A stretch of 64,000 nt of DNA. Origin: Owenia fusiformis (lineage: Eukaryota; Annelida; Polychaeta; Sabellida; Oweniidae). The stretch lies in assembly GCA_903813345.2 (NCBI GenBank), contig CAIIXF020000001.1, positions 4,714,001 to 4,778,000 of the forward strand, given 5' to 3'. The notes under the pieces were generated by a model. It saw only the letters and a list, made by a program, of their open reading frames with translations, did not search any database and had not been told where the DNA came from. The stretch's first letter is position 1; every line of letters begins with the position of its first letter. Positions 1-11,078 of this stretch are shown here, piece after piece. The position numbers and the translations under genes are program-made.

Positions 1-363
1 TCCATGTCATTCATGGCTCAGCTCCGAGTCATATGTGGGTTAAGGTGGAAAAAAGCAGCCCGTTGGTAATTCTTTCTCAATATTTTTGCAATATCTTGTG
101 GAGGAGTGGTTAACACTCTGCTCCTGGGGTAGCTTCAAAAGAAAAAGTCACAACAATTGAGGTCAGGAGAATTTCAATTAGCACTTAGCCCTTGCATTGA
201 CTTTTGCAATATCTGAAACTTGGTCCAGAGCCGACTTTGACTCACTGTGCAAAAGGAATGGTTTTTCGCCCGACCATGACCACATTGAATGAAATTGATG
301 TAGCTATCACTGGTTTTGCGGTTTTACGAGATAACTGTTTGTTGCGTTTTTTGATACGCCCTG
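1..363. mobile_element. Right part of a long-TIR MITE, cut by window start
   Basis: The sequence aligns with 6889-7292, the right half of the complete element at 6512-7292, sharing many blocks such as the stretch around the words 'aacttggtccagagccga'. It ends in TTTTTTGATACGCCCTG followed by TA, which is the terminal inverted repeat (TIR) of that family. The left end lies outside the window. The short open frames inside it are not shared with any transposase I can recognise, so it is a non-autonomous copy of a probable Tc1/mariner-type element. Confidence 0.75.
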
Positions 364-365
364 TA

Positions 366-1300
366 TACGTGTTATATTACGGACAAATATTATTTGCGGT
401 ACGGGTTTTCAATTACATTTGAAATCTTGAATGTAGACCGAATGAAATATGAGATGAATCCTCATTACATGATACAACCTATATATCAATATTTGATGAG
501 CACCTGGAACAAAAATTATATAATACATCACATAATTAAGTTGCATTACTGCATTCTAATAAGTTATCGTTTACTCTTGAAAAAGATGTCCAATAAGTTC
601 ATAGTATAACATACGAAAATAATTAGAACATAACAACTCCAACAGTGCCAGAAAAAGTAATTACCAGTCTATTTAATGCTAAATTTACCTAAAATGATTA
701 TGTTTGTATTTTCCATGTAACTGAAAAATAAGAATTGTAATAAGTGAGGAAGATGCCTTGGGGCATTATAGTAATTCAGAAATTGTAAAGGACAGGATTG
801 TAAGAAATGCAATCCACCCATTGTGGGATCCACAGCCTTTACTATCCTTTTGGAATAGTTCAAAAACGTTAGGTAAAGAGGGACTCTGATAAATCAGAAT
901 GCAATCCACCGATTCTTCTGAGATGTTATATTATTTACCTACGCCCCGCGGCCATGGGCAGCAGAACACAAATTGATAGATTTAAATCTAAAAAAGACTT
1001 CGTTAATAGGATTCCATTACCCAACGCAATGTTACGTTTGTCCAATTTGATTTAATTTGGATGAAAACAAGTCTTCACTGAAAAAGGTGATTCCGAGCGC
1101 CTCAGTACCTTAGAGAGCTTAATCTATCATTTTCTTTCAGAGTTTGGGGTTTGCAGCATCCATCATTAATGTCAAAGGACCAGAAATAGTATTGATTCCA
1201 TAGCTTTTATACGAAACATCATCAATTTAAGGCAACCATAAGCACCTGGGTACATCACTTTTAACCAAATTGAAGTTATGTTTTGATGTACGTTTATAAT
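366..1300. other. Intergenic, no gene seen
   Basis: A+T-rich sequence without a convincing coding frame, splice-bounded exon or repeat structure. The open frames here are short and of biased composition. Confidence 0.5.
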
Positions 1301-1760
1301 TTTTAATAATGTGGTCTTGGCCTAATATTGAGGTTCTTATCTTAAACGTCATACTTTTAATAATGTGGTTTTGGCGTAGTATGACGTTCTTATCTTAAAC
1401 GTCATACTTTTAATAATGTGGTCTTGGCGTAGTATTGAGGTTCTTATCTTAAACGTCATACTTTTAATAATGTGGTTTTGGCGTAGTATTGAGGTTCTTA
1501 TCTTAAACGTCATACTTTTAATAATGTGGTCTTGGCGTAGTATTGAAGTTCTTATCTTAAACGTCATACTTTTAATAATGTGGTCTTGGCGTAGTATTGA
1601 GGTTCTTATCTTAAACGTCGTCATACTTTTGATAATGTGGTTTTGGCGTAGTATTGAGGTTCTTATCTTAAACGTCATACTTTTAATAATGTGGTCTTGG
1701 CGTAGTATTGAGGTTCTTACTTTAAACTTCATAATATTGATAATCTGGTATTGGCATAAG
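1301..1760. repeat. 54-bp minisatellite, about 8 copies
   Basis: The word 'aatgtgg(t/c)(c/t)ttgg' recurs with its gtgg at about 1311, 1365, 1418, 1472, 1526, 1580, 1637 and 1691. The spacing is 54 bp, except for one 53-bp and one 57-bp unit. A decayed ninth unit follows near 1745. Because 54 is a multiple of three, the array yields long repetitive open frames on both strands. These are by-products of the period, not genes. Confidence 0.95.
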
Positions 1761-2039
1761 TATTGAGATTCCTTGTTTTTTGCAAAGTACTGCTATCCTC
1801 TATGTGCTCTTAGAATCGTATTGAGATTATGTCTATGATTCTTCATTCGATCAATTCGTGAAGTCACTGCTGCCTAAGCTCGTTGGGGCACTGCCATCGA
1901 GTTATCAAATGCATTAATTATTTAATATCTAATTCAAGTCGAACTTGTTAAAGTAACCAATCATTAAATATAATGATCCACCGGGATACATGTAATTCTT
2001 CTTTTCATTAGACAATAGTCTGTCTGTTAGCACACTACG

Positions 2040-2540
2040 CGCCATCTATTTACAGTCAATATGGTACAACGAAAATGGGACTTCTGCGCATGTTAAAATT
2101 TTTCGTCAAAACTCAACTTTTGTTCAAGTTGATACGATTGTCTTTCGAACTAGAGACTTACCTCATTCGAAAGATCATAAAAGACTTTATCTATGCTGAA
2201 AATCTTAGATCCAAACATAGTAGAATACGCCGTCAGTCCGCATTTGATTTTTTGAAGTGAGTTTCGTAGATCGTCAGATTTCTCCGACTGATATCGGGTT
2301 ATCTCAAATTGGTTCGTTTATAAATACAAATTTCTTTACCGTTGTAAGGCGCATGCGCAAAATTGATTTATAAACGTGATTGGTTGATGGTTTTTCTCCT
2401 GAGCATGCGTGAAGTCTGATGAACACTTATGACGAAGACCGGAGCAAACATTACTAGCTCTCAAACGAAATTCCAAGATTCAGATCATTTCGCCGTGTTT
2501 GCTAAGCGTGTATACGTGAATGACAAGCTGTTTTGAGTAG
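2040..2540. promoter_or_regulatory. CpG-containing promoter-like region with NRF1-type site
   Basis: This stretch has visibly more CpG than its surroundings. It contains GCGCATGCGC at 2349-2358, a perfect match to the palindromic NRF1 core, partial variants near 2084 and 2404, and an ATTGGTT (inverted CCAAT) near 2380. NRF1 plus CCAAT is typical of broad, often bidirectional promoters of housekeeping and mitochondrial genes. A candidate first coding exon (2075-2256) lies within it on the plus strand. A minus-strand start is equally possible. Confidence 0.35.
2075..2256 (+). CDS. Candidate first coding exon, product not recognised
   Basis: An ATG at 2075 opens a 60-codon frame, basic and rich in Leu/Ile/Lys/Arg, that runs into a good splice donor (AA|GTGAGT at 2257). 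The frame would otherwise stop at the overlapping TGA, so splicing would keep it open. The composition is compatible with a small basic or amphipathic N-terminus. No family can be assigned. I could not find a matching downstream exon, so this may be chance open frame in a CpG-rich region. Confidence 0.2.
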
Positions 2541-3888
2541 ATCAGGTACCTGTTTTAGACACAACATTGATTTAGCTTGACATTGATGTGCACATTGGCA
2601 ATTTTGAGCATGTTAATACAAGTTTTTACACGCTTAGCACGAGACGTGTTTTCGAAAAATCTGTTATCTGATTCACTAGATTATCGTATGGATATGTATT
2701 TCTGCTGACATTTCAACACCACATCACATAGAATTACGATGCAGAATGATAATAAAACACAAAACAACTACTAAATTCCACTTGTTATTTCACAGGAGGT
2801 AAAATTGCACACTGCCTAGATTCTTTGTAAGGGTCGTCAGACATCGGATTGGCCGCCATATTTGAAATGAAAATATCACTAAATAGAGGTCTGCGCATGT
2901 GTCAACATTTCGACTGTTTAGGAGAAAGCTCTGGTTAGTGGGATATAAAATACGCTCGTATTAGATAGACCTGTCTTTTTCTCTGAATTGATGATTTTAT
3001 GACACACTGCTTTGTAAAACAATTCATCAAATAACTAACTAAAAGGCACCACGTTTTAAATCACATTGATATAATACACTAAATTGACTTTGGCGAAAAT
3101 TGCCGATTTATATTTCCAAGCCATCGACACTAATAAAACACCCATTTGTAAAGTGGTCAGTCTTATAGGATAAAACAGAAACTTGATTTGAGGATAAGTG
3201 TTATAATTGAAGATTATTCTGGGACTAAGGTAGTTGCTTTATATGCAGTAGGTCATTGGAGAAAAAGATTGATTGATGAATCTGGAGATTAAACTGACAC
3301 CATAAACAGCTCATTTCTCGCAATGGCTTCTTTTCTGAGCTTTACCGCATTTCGTCCCTCGAAGTCGACTAAATCACTTGAAATAAGGAAAATCTAATTC
3401 CTGAAATAGGACATACAGACAATAATCAAATGTCGAGTAATTGGATGGATTTTGGAGTTTATCGTTGGTTTGCAAATGACCAATGATGGCACTCAATATT
3501 TTATCCCTATTTCTAATAACTAACTCTAGTGACTCGACTGTCAAATAAATAACATTAGATCTCACAGAATAACAAGAACTGTTAGATTGTGTCAATGTAT
3601 AACAATAGGTCTAGTCAAATGAACAGCAACATTTACTTTAATTTATTATTTTGTGATATTTTTCGAGATTTCCCTGCTGATGCTTCAAGGAACACTTGTC
3701 CACTTTAAAATAAACGTTCATTCCAATTTCGATCCACTATTTGTACAATTAATCTAGCTTAATGTGAGCAAAATATCCATATGTGGCATGGGCGTATGAT
3801 TAGACCGTTACTTGTTACATTTTATACAATTAAATGAAAAATGTAATAAAATGAATAAATGACTTATGAACACCCAGAGCTATACATG
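2541..3888. other. Intergenic, no gene seen
   Basis: No coding frame, tandem repeat or paired inverted repeat is evident. A TGCGCATG-type word occurs near 2890, but there is no other promoter signature. Confidence 0.45.
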
Positions 3889-3890
3889 TA

Positions 3891-4430
3891 CAGGGTGTCA
3901 AAAAACAACGGCACCCCCCTCTACAGCAAAAAGTCCTGAATGTTCCATATCATGTCATACCTCATTTGAAAGATAATTTAATTCTGGAGTTACTCATCAA
4001 ATTTCATTAAATAAAACCTAATATTAAAAAAGCTACATTGTTTCAAAGTTTGCTACTTCGGCACTTTGTTTGCTGCTCTGTTACTGGTTAAAAGTCAAAT
4101 CTTCAGAAAGTGAAATATGAAAGAATTACCCCAGATTTCAACTGCACTGAACATATAGGTTCATTTCTGAAAAACAGGGTATAGGAACTGATGGACAAAG
4201 AGCCTCTTGAAAAAAGACACAGTAAGGATGTATTTCTGAAGAATGTGAAGAAAGTGCGAAGAGGATTTATGCAATGCTACACCTTTATGTGAATTTTTAT
4301 TGAAATCATATCTGTCCTAATAAGCTGCTGTTTGAGCAGCAACTGGTGGTCATACCAACTACTAAGAATCAGCTGTAAATCTGTCAAATTATATGATATA
4401 AAGCTGAAATTTCACAATACCAGTGTTTTT
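3891..4430 (+). mobile_element. Orphan left end of a mariner-type element
   Basis: TA (3889-3890) is followed by CAGGGTGTCAAAAAACAAC, a typical mariner-type TIR opening of the same CAGGGTG style as the elements at 16159 and 40179. No matching inverted end is found downstream, so the copy is truncated or its other end is too decayed to see. The right limit is approximate. Internal frames are short and carry many stops. Confidence 0.45.
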
Positions 4431-4876
4431 ATATTTCATTTTATTGGATCCTCTGTCTTATCCGGTTCTCGCTCCATAATTCCACAATAGATAGAGCACC
4501 AAATCCTGTACTTTAAACAAATAAGGCGTGGTTTGCATTATACAAGTTCCTAATAAAAATTAACTTTTCATCTCATCTTCCACATTATGGATCCTTAAAC
4601 GCCCATTTCTCGTTTGGTTGGTGTGGATGTGTTTTCTCTAAAATTTCGTCAATTATCAACAATGCAAATTGCATAACTTCCAACATTATTTTAAGTTTAT
4701 GTTGTTGCTGCATTCTATCAAAACATAAAGAAACCAGGATCGTTTCTGTTCCGGGATTATCGCAAATCCAGCGAGGATCAATAAGAAGCTTACAAAAACA
4801 GAATTCCCAAACCTACAGTTATTGTCAGGCACTTATTGTCACGGGGCCCAATCGGCATTGCTGATCGAAGACTCGC

Positions 4877-4980
4877 TATAAAAAGAGCATTCCACGTCAC
4901 ATAAACATGACAGTCACTGATCCAAGTGCGTCTTAATCAAATTATTCTTTATTTAACAAGCCAGAAAGTTTGCAAGTAAG
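4877..4980 (+). promoter_or_regulatory. Candidate TATA promoter with short spliced leader
   Basis: TATAAAAAG at 4877-4885 is followed about 30 bp later by a plausible start zone around 4905-4915. A GTAAGT donor stands at about 4975, which would define a noncoding first exon of some 65 bp. Downstream, an open frame at 5072-5281 is preceded by AG acceptor-like sequences, but its product is unrecognised. The combination is suggestive of a tissue-regulated gene start, not proof of one. Confidence 0.3.
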
Positions 4981-5289
4981 TCGTTGACTTTTAAGGCATA
5001 TATTATTTATGTTCGCGTTCAATTAACGATGTATTCCTGTTCGGAAATATCTGTGATGGCTAACTACTTCGATGATATTAGATCACTATTTGTCTTACTT
5101 TGGAGAATCCAGAACATTGCAGGATTTGAAATGGAAAAATGTTTATTGTATTGATTCTAAGATCTATGTGGACAAAAACATTCCAATTACTGAGTTTACT
5201 TTAGGTATAGTTCCAAGTAATTCAAAAAATAAAGTAGATACAGTTGGATATAAAGCGCATGTCTGGAGATCCCTTACGTGATTGTACGC

Positions 5290-6310
5290 AGTGTCCAGTG
5301 GTGTCAAAATTATAAAGACCCTAATCGAATATGTAGTTACCTAATTCTATTTACATCTGATCGTGCCTACTGTTAATTGCTCCTGTGGGAATTTGACATT
5401 GAGAACACATTTTTCATGGAAATCCTCCGTGTATGGAATTCAGACTAGAAAGTAAAAGTAATTTGATATATGTAGTCAAATGGACGAACTAATAGCGAGA
5501 GAGGGTGTAATTGTATTAACTACACCGCTTTTACCAGAATTCAATTCCCGAGAAAAATCATGTGGCCTAAGATCGTGTGTTTGTTTCATATGATTGTTCC
5601 ATATTCTCCAAAAGCAATATGGATTAAACTCTGTCCCTCATCAGTGCTGCATCAGGTGTAAGTTCCCTGTTTGAAGTATGAAGGACATCCTGATCAGCCA
5701 TTGATCCAGGTATATCACAGGCCTATAGGTCCCGGATGTGGGTAAACTCTTGGATTGATTGATGGGGAACCAAAGGTATCGTGATAGCTTTGATACATCC
5801 TTATGGGAAATGATATTCAATAAGATCGTTTGATAACCAATCAATGCATTCGAGTCCTCTTTGAACTTTCGTCTACCAAAACACGGAAAACAAAGAAAAT
5901 ACATCGATCCGACAAAAATATTATCTAACTTAACTAAAATCATGAATCTACAAAACGATAGACATAGCTAGCTACGAATAAGGCGAGACAATATTACCGC
6001 CTCGTTAAAATCCAATAGAAATGACAATTAAAAATTAAGCTCCATAGTTCATAAATTATCCTCTTTGCCATAAGTCTTGCTGTGTCGACGACTTTAATTT
6101 GGCTAGCCATTATTTTCGATCCTTATTTCTGCTTTGCCAAAATCTGAGATGGCTTTTATATATCACATGTAGCAGTACTGTACAGCATCCTCTTTGGCTA
6201 ATGTTCTTGTCAATACTTTTGGATCGTTGCTGCCCTAAACATGTTACCGAAAGATAGCTAGTCAACACGGTCATCTATATATTGAAGAGGTAAGTTACAA
6301 AATAAGTGTA
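5290..6310. other. Intergenic, no gene seen
   Basis: Holds a 100-codon open frame on the minus strand (5641-5943), but it lacks recognisable domains, splice context or codon character. I regard it as non-coding. Confidence 0.45.
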
Positions 6311-6316
6311 CCTGTT

Positions 6317-6384
6317 TCAAGATTCGAACCTGAAGCCTGTGTATCAGACGTTGAGAGCATTAACCAATTCAAAATTGCGCTATA
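6317..6384 (-). repeat. tRNA-derived SINE head or tRNA pseudogene
   Basis: Read on the minus strand, the sequence has a polymerase III B box GGTTCGAATC (6321-6330) and an upstream A-box-like segment, GCGCAATTTTGAATTGGTTAATGC style. The spacing is that of a tRNA gene with an insertion in the D-arm region. The flanks do not pair into an acceptor stem, so it is not a functional tRNA. A SINE head is the likeliest identity. Confidence 0.5.
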
Positions 6385-6511
6385 GATAAGATCTTCACGT
6401 CTCAACTTAAAAGTTTCCCAACGTGTCCATTCTTATGTCCGTGCAACTACTAGAGACTGCACCATGTTTTTCAAACATACTAAACTAGGACTGATATTAT
6501 TTGCTGATATA

Positions 6512-7292
6512 CGGTGCGTATCAAAAAACGCAACAGATTGTTATCTCGGAAAAGCACAAAACCAGTGATAACATCATTGTATTTCATATAATGCAGCATA
6601 AAGCCACGTGTCTCCTCTTTCCAATGGTATATCATTCGTTGATATTGGGTCATGGTTGGGCGAGATATCATTCCTGGCCGAAAAATCATTAATTTCGCTA
6701 TTTAAGTGGGGCAAAATTTATCTCGGACCCAAGTTTGAAACATTGCAAAAGTCAGTGCATGGGGCATAGGGGCTATTGGAAGAAGGTTCGGCGAGTGTAA
6801 CACAGACAGTAAAGTGTGCATACTCATACTCTTGCAAGAATACCCCTCCAAATTGCCACCCTTTCTTGTCACATAAAGATGGCTCATCTCTCCATGTCTT
6901 GCATGGTTCAGCCCCGAGTCACCTGTGGGTTAAAGAGGAAAAAGCAGCCCATTGGCACTTCTTTCTCGAAGTTTTACAATATCCCGGTGGAGGAATGGTG
7001 AGCACACATGCTCCTGAGATAGCTCCAAAAGAAAAAGTCAATTCAAGTCAGGAGAACTTCCACTGACACTGAGCTCTTGGACTAATTTTTGCAATATCTG
7101 AAACTTGGTCCAGAGCCGATTTTGACCCACTGTGCAAATGGGAGGATTTCTTGACCACATGTGAATGAATGACATGGCATTGCAAAGAGGAGGAACGGGG
7201 CTTTATGATACATTGAATGAAATTAATGGAGTCATCACTAGTTTTGTGATTTTACGCAATAACTGCTTGTTGCGTTTTTTTGATACGCCCTG
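6512..7292. mobile_element. 781-bp long-TIR MITE (TA target site)
   Basis: The left end GTGCGTATCAAAAAACGC and the right end (reverse complement GGGCGTATCAAAAAAACGC) are inverted repeats that continue with divergence for roughly 240 bp. Both ends abut TA (6510-6511, 7293-7294), the Tc1/mariner target-site duplication. The interior open frames (for example 6776-7066) show no transposase motifs. The right half matches 1-363, so at least two copies lie within 7 kb. Confidence 0.85.
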
Positions 7293-7324
7293 TATTACTT
7301 GCTATGCATATATTTCTAGAAATA

Positions 7325-7382
7325 GCCAGATCAGTTCAGTTCAGTTCAGTGTCTTTATTTCCTCCACATAGGTGAAGATTTA
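7325..7382 (-). repeat. 3' tail of a non-LTR retroelement, minus orientation
   Basis: A (TTCAG)n run at 7333-7350 is followed by TGTCTTTATTTCC. On the minus strand this reads GGAAATAAAGACACTGAACTGAAC, the form of a LINE/SINE 3' end with a short tandem tail. A short plus-strand run of the same TGAAC unit stands alone at about 12720-12735. The element body to the right of 7382 is not recognisable. Confidence 0.4.
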
Positions 7383-7384
7383 AA

Positions 7385-7999
7385 CATTACATATGATTAC
7401 AGACAATTCACATTAACATATTATTTACAAAGTTTTAGCAGCAATGTCAACTCCAGGTAGTGATTAAATCATAGACTCCTATTCCGCATCTATCTCAGAG
7501 GTCCTTGTTTAATATATAATCACGGCCTCGTATTCGTCAGACTGCTGGGGCATTCTCTGGGGTGGGGACAGTTTCAGATTTAACGCTTGAGTTCTGTTAT
7601 CATCTTTTTGAATCGGATACAAATGGTAATGCCTATATTGCTATTGTTGATAAAAATAATGATCATAGAAACATCTTTCTCGTTTTTCTAGCATGGCTAA
7701 ACCCCGGAGCAAGACTCGTCGATATCCAATTTCAATTCCAAATGTCGCTAAATGGTATATGGGACTTTTAAGAGAAGACATACCCAATATGAAGTAAATC
7801 ATTAAATAAAGTCAATGATTAATATTTTATAAGATAAGACAACAAATATTCCAAAACCAAACAAGTATAGATTTACGGCCATGCCCATTTTCTCACCCGG
7901 TATGCTAAAATCAAAGAATAGCACAAGTTCATGATGCAAGTTGTATTTTGTTGTTATTGTACCAGTTTTCACATTCTGATTTTGATTTACGAGCAGTTA
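7385..7999. other. Intergenic, no gene seen
   Basis: No supported feature. A 69-codon open frame at 7562-7771 has no recognised similarity. Confidence 0.4.
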
Positions 8000-8001
8000 T
8001 A

Positions 8002-9057
8002 CAAGGGGCGATCCATATATTCTGATAAAAATGCTCTTATTTTGTGATTTTTTCACATATCCCTCTCATTTTTTCAGAAAATGTAGATTATGTAATTACA
8101 CATACAATGCTAAAATATTTTAACTATATCTTAAATCATCAATGAGATAAGGCTGCCATGGTAACCTGTATTAAGGGTAGGCAGGTCAATTTAATTGTAA
8201 CATATAAATATCAAAATAACTTGTTATTTTAATTATTTTAAAGCATGCGGAAATCATGCATTTTTTCTAAAAAAGTTTGGTATTGTTACTCGTTGTTTGT
8301 TGCTAAACAAATGTTTATATGTGCTCACTATAACATCACAACAAATCACAATAGCATTGTAGGACAGAATGGGCCAATTGACATTACATGTTATGAGACA
8401 CACCAAAAATCAAATTGTCAGATTAGGTTAATGTGGCTGATGCAGAGTGTCACATTAACTGATACATTAGGGAATACCATTAGATTTTCCATTATTCTTT
8501 CAAGAATAAGTAAGAGGACACTGTCAGAGACATACATGGACTCATAAAGTGCATTGGCAAGGTGTTATATCTGCATAAAGAATATATAGGTAGTATTGTA
8601 AAGAGGAAAGCATGGTCACTGTTGAAGATCATCCGCAATCTGATTGCAAGAAGAGCTTGCGGACAGAGAATAACACTACGATAAATTGAGATGTTACTTA
8701 TGAAAATATAGCTATCCCACTGTATAAATTATCAAACAAGGGCAACAGGGGTATGGAACAGATAAATGAATAGTTGACAATGACTGGAAGATGCGTTTGA
8801 TCTGCTTAAAATAGGTACCGAGGAATGATTAAATTAACATATTTATCTATTTTAGACGTTATAAGTTAACTGACCTGCCTACCCTAAATACAGGTTACCA
8901 TGGTAACCTTATTTCAAAATTAATTTAAGATACAGCTAAAATATTTTAGCATCGTATGTGTAATTACATAATCTACATGTTCTGAAAAAATGAAAGGGAT
9001 ATGTGAAAAAATCACAAAATGAGAGCATTTTTATCAGAATATATGGATCGCCCCTTG
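8002..9057. mobile_element. 1056-bp MITE with about 190-bp terminal inverted repeats
   Basis: The left arm (8002 to about 8195) and right arm (about 8868-9057) are near-perfect reverse complements beginning CAAGGGGCGATCCATATA. Each end is flanked by TA (8000-8001, 9058-9059), a Tc1/mariner-type duplication. The inner ends of the arms carry the TAGGCAGGTCA / TGACCTGCCTA pair. The interior contains a 100-codon open frame (8245-8547) with no transposase motif, so it is treated as non-autonomous. Confidence 0.9.
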
Positions 9058-9059
9058 TA

Positions 9060-9713
9060 TTTATCATATCACCCCTACATTTAGGATATAAATCGTTTTC
9101 GGCACATTTTTCATTTTTAAATGGTATATGTAATACTCAATATTTCACAACATAGTATTTGTTTATTTCCGAGAACCTCTCAAACTCGAAAAGCGAAAGG
9201 GTAACAAGATGAACATATAACTTTGTTTGAATTGTCATTCCATGGCAATATGATTACTGCTGATATTTTTAACTCGGAAATCCTGATACTTAAAGCCAGA
9301 CCGTCACAGTGATCTGCAAAATCCAATCTCAGTACTTAGCTATAAATCTGGTGAACAAATGCTATCTTTACATGGTTATTTGCACCTTAGAATTAAGATG
9401 CCAACACAAATAAATGTTACCACAGTTCGTGATCTATTGCAGAATATTGGTCATCCAATCTTACATTGATCAGTTCCAGCTACTCATCACTAGTTTAATG
9501 TCAAGCATCTCTTAGCAAGTTGCAAGTGTAGTCTGGGGATATCCCAGGTTAAAGGTTAATGTACTAATTGCTTTGATGATATTCATAAATCTCAATTTTG
9601 AAACAATTCCTCATCGTCGTAAAAGACCACTGCCTTCAGTTCATTTCTAGTTTGGTTGAAACAGAAAGATGCGATGAGTGTGACTGTCAGAATGATTCTT
9701 CATTGTATTACCG
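9060..9713. other. Intergenic, no gene seen
   Basis: No coding or repeat feature can be supported. Confidence 0.4.
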
Positions 9714-9715
9714 TA

Positions 9716-11076
9716 CACACCCTTGGTATACGCAGCTAACGAAAATTGACCGGTACGGGTCAAAAGCTGGACCAGTGCGGGTTAACGGTTTTATTTGAAT
9801 TTAAAACAGCCATAACTTGCTCAATATTTGCTGGAATTACACATGGCGTTTTACAAAAGCTTCTTCGGTTTTAACCAGGTTTAAGAATTAGGTGTAATCA
9901 CGATTGCGGTTTTACAAAAGCGCTTTTCTAAAACTCCAAGAACCCTTGTCACTAGTAAACGGCATAAGTCGTTAGGCGTTTTAAGTGTGCAGTGTAATAC
10001 CAATCGGTTTTTGTAAGAAGCCTTACCCGGGTTTTTACTAGTTTTTAACACTTGCCCTAAACGAAATATTTGATACATTTGATACATGATGAGACATCCG
10101 GTCACGCTGCTATCTGGCTATATATCTAAATTAAAAAATGGATGATGGTCGCCAGGTCACATCGAAATCAAGTGTTATCTTCAGAGAATATGTACATGTT
10201 TTTCTTTTACCTTTTTTATTATGTTCTCTCATAATTAATAAAAGATAAATAAAAATTATGCAATGTCATGCATTTTTAATCAAATTATGGAAGATCAGTT
10301 TTGTCTTAGATGCAAAAAGAATACAATTACAGGAGATGTAGGCTACACGTATACATGTATGCTGGATATTATCCATAACTACATCGTTAAAAGTGCACGA
10401 AAGGCGTTTTAGAAAAAACAGGTGTAATTCCAATTTATAATTCCTAAGACGCTTTAGAAATGTTGGTGTAATCAGAATGGCGATTTTGTAAAGCGCCTTC
10501 CACTAAAACGTTTTAGCGGATTTTGTGGTGTAATTCCAGCAATTGACTTCCTCGTGTCTAATTTGAAATATATGATGCCTGTTCGGGGCAATAGCATGAA
10601 CACAATTTAGGAATCTTTATACATGTGTGTTATTGCCCCGAACCGGTCCGTCTTCTCGCTGCAAGTAGGAGGAAATTCTTTGTCACAAAGTTTGGCATTT
10701 TTTATAAAATCAAACGCGCGTCATTGAAACTCACAAGATGTAAATAGCATGTCATTTACACCATAGCTTGATGGGGAAAAATAGATCTTATATGTTAGAA
10801 GTACTAAATAAAAGTTATCGTGAAAATGAGACAGTCGTTCTCGAGAGAAAAGAGCATAAATGCGCCTCTAGAGAGTTTTGGTCCGTTTAAAAATCTGTAA
10901 AAAATTGGGGTACTTAAAAGCATCGTGAGGCATCATATATTTCAAATTAGACACGAGGAAGTCAATATTGAGCAAGTTATGGCCGTTTTAAATTCAAATA
11001 AAACCGTTAACCCGTACCGGTCCAGCTTTTTGACCCGTACCGGTCAATTTTCGTTAGCTGCGTATACCAAGGGTGG
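9716..11076. mobile_element. MITE with 149-bp TIRs, interrupted by a second element
   Basis: The outer ends share CCCTTGGTATACGCAGCTAA and are flanked by TA (9714-9715, 11077-11078). The right arm is continuous (10928-11076). The left arm is split into 9716-9828 and 10545-10580 by the nested element at 9829-10541. The two left pieces together equal the right arm in length (149 bp). Without the insertion the element would be about 645 bp. A GTTCGGGGCAATA / TATTGCCCCGAAC hairpin sits at about 10581-10643. Confidence 0.9.
9829..10541. mobile_element. 713-bp MITE nested in the left arm of 9716-11076
   Basis: The ends are TGCTGGAATTACAC and its perfect reverse complement GTGTAATTCCAGCA. The element is flanked by ATT on both sides (9826-9828 and 10542-10544), a 3-bp target-site duplication of the host element sequence. 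Inside are several subterminal repeats of the form GGTGTAAT plus a GCGNTTTTANAAAGCGC-like block, near both ends. Such motifs often act as transposase-binding sites. No open frame of note. The superfamily is undetermined. Confidence 0.85.
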
Positions 11077-11078
11077 TA

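Noticed and set aside
1349-1766. Long frames of 127 (minus) and 116 (plus) codons
   Set aside because: Products of a 54-bp tandem repeat whose period is a multiple of three.
5641-5943. 100-codon minus-strand frame
   Set aside because: No recognised family, no splice or promoter context.
6317-6384. Functional tRNA gene
   Set aside because: B box is good but the acceptor and D arms do not pair; kept only as a SINE or pseudogene.
6776-7066. 96-codon frame inside the MITE at 6512-7292
   Set aside because: The homologous part of the copy at 1-363 does not keep the frame, so it is not conserved.
8245-8547. 100-codon frame inside the MITE at 8002-9057
   Set aside because: No transposase motif, no catalytic triad pattern, biased composition.
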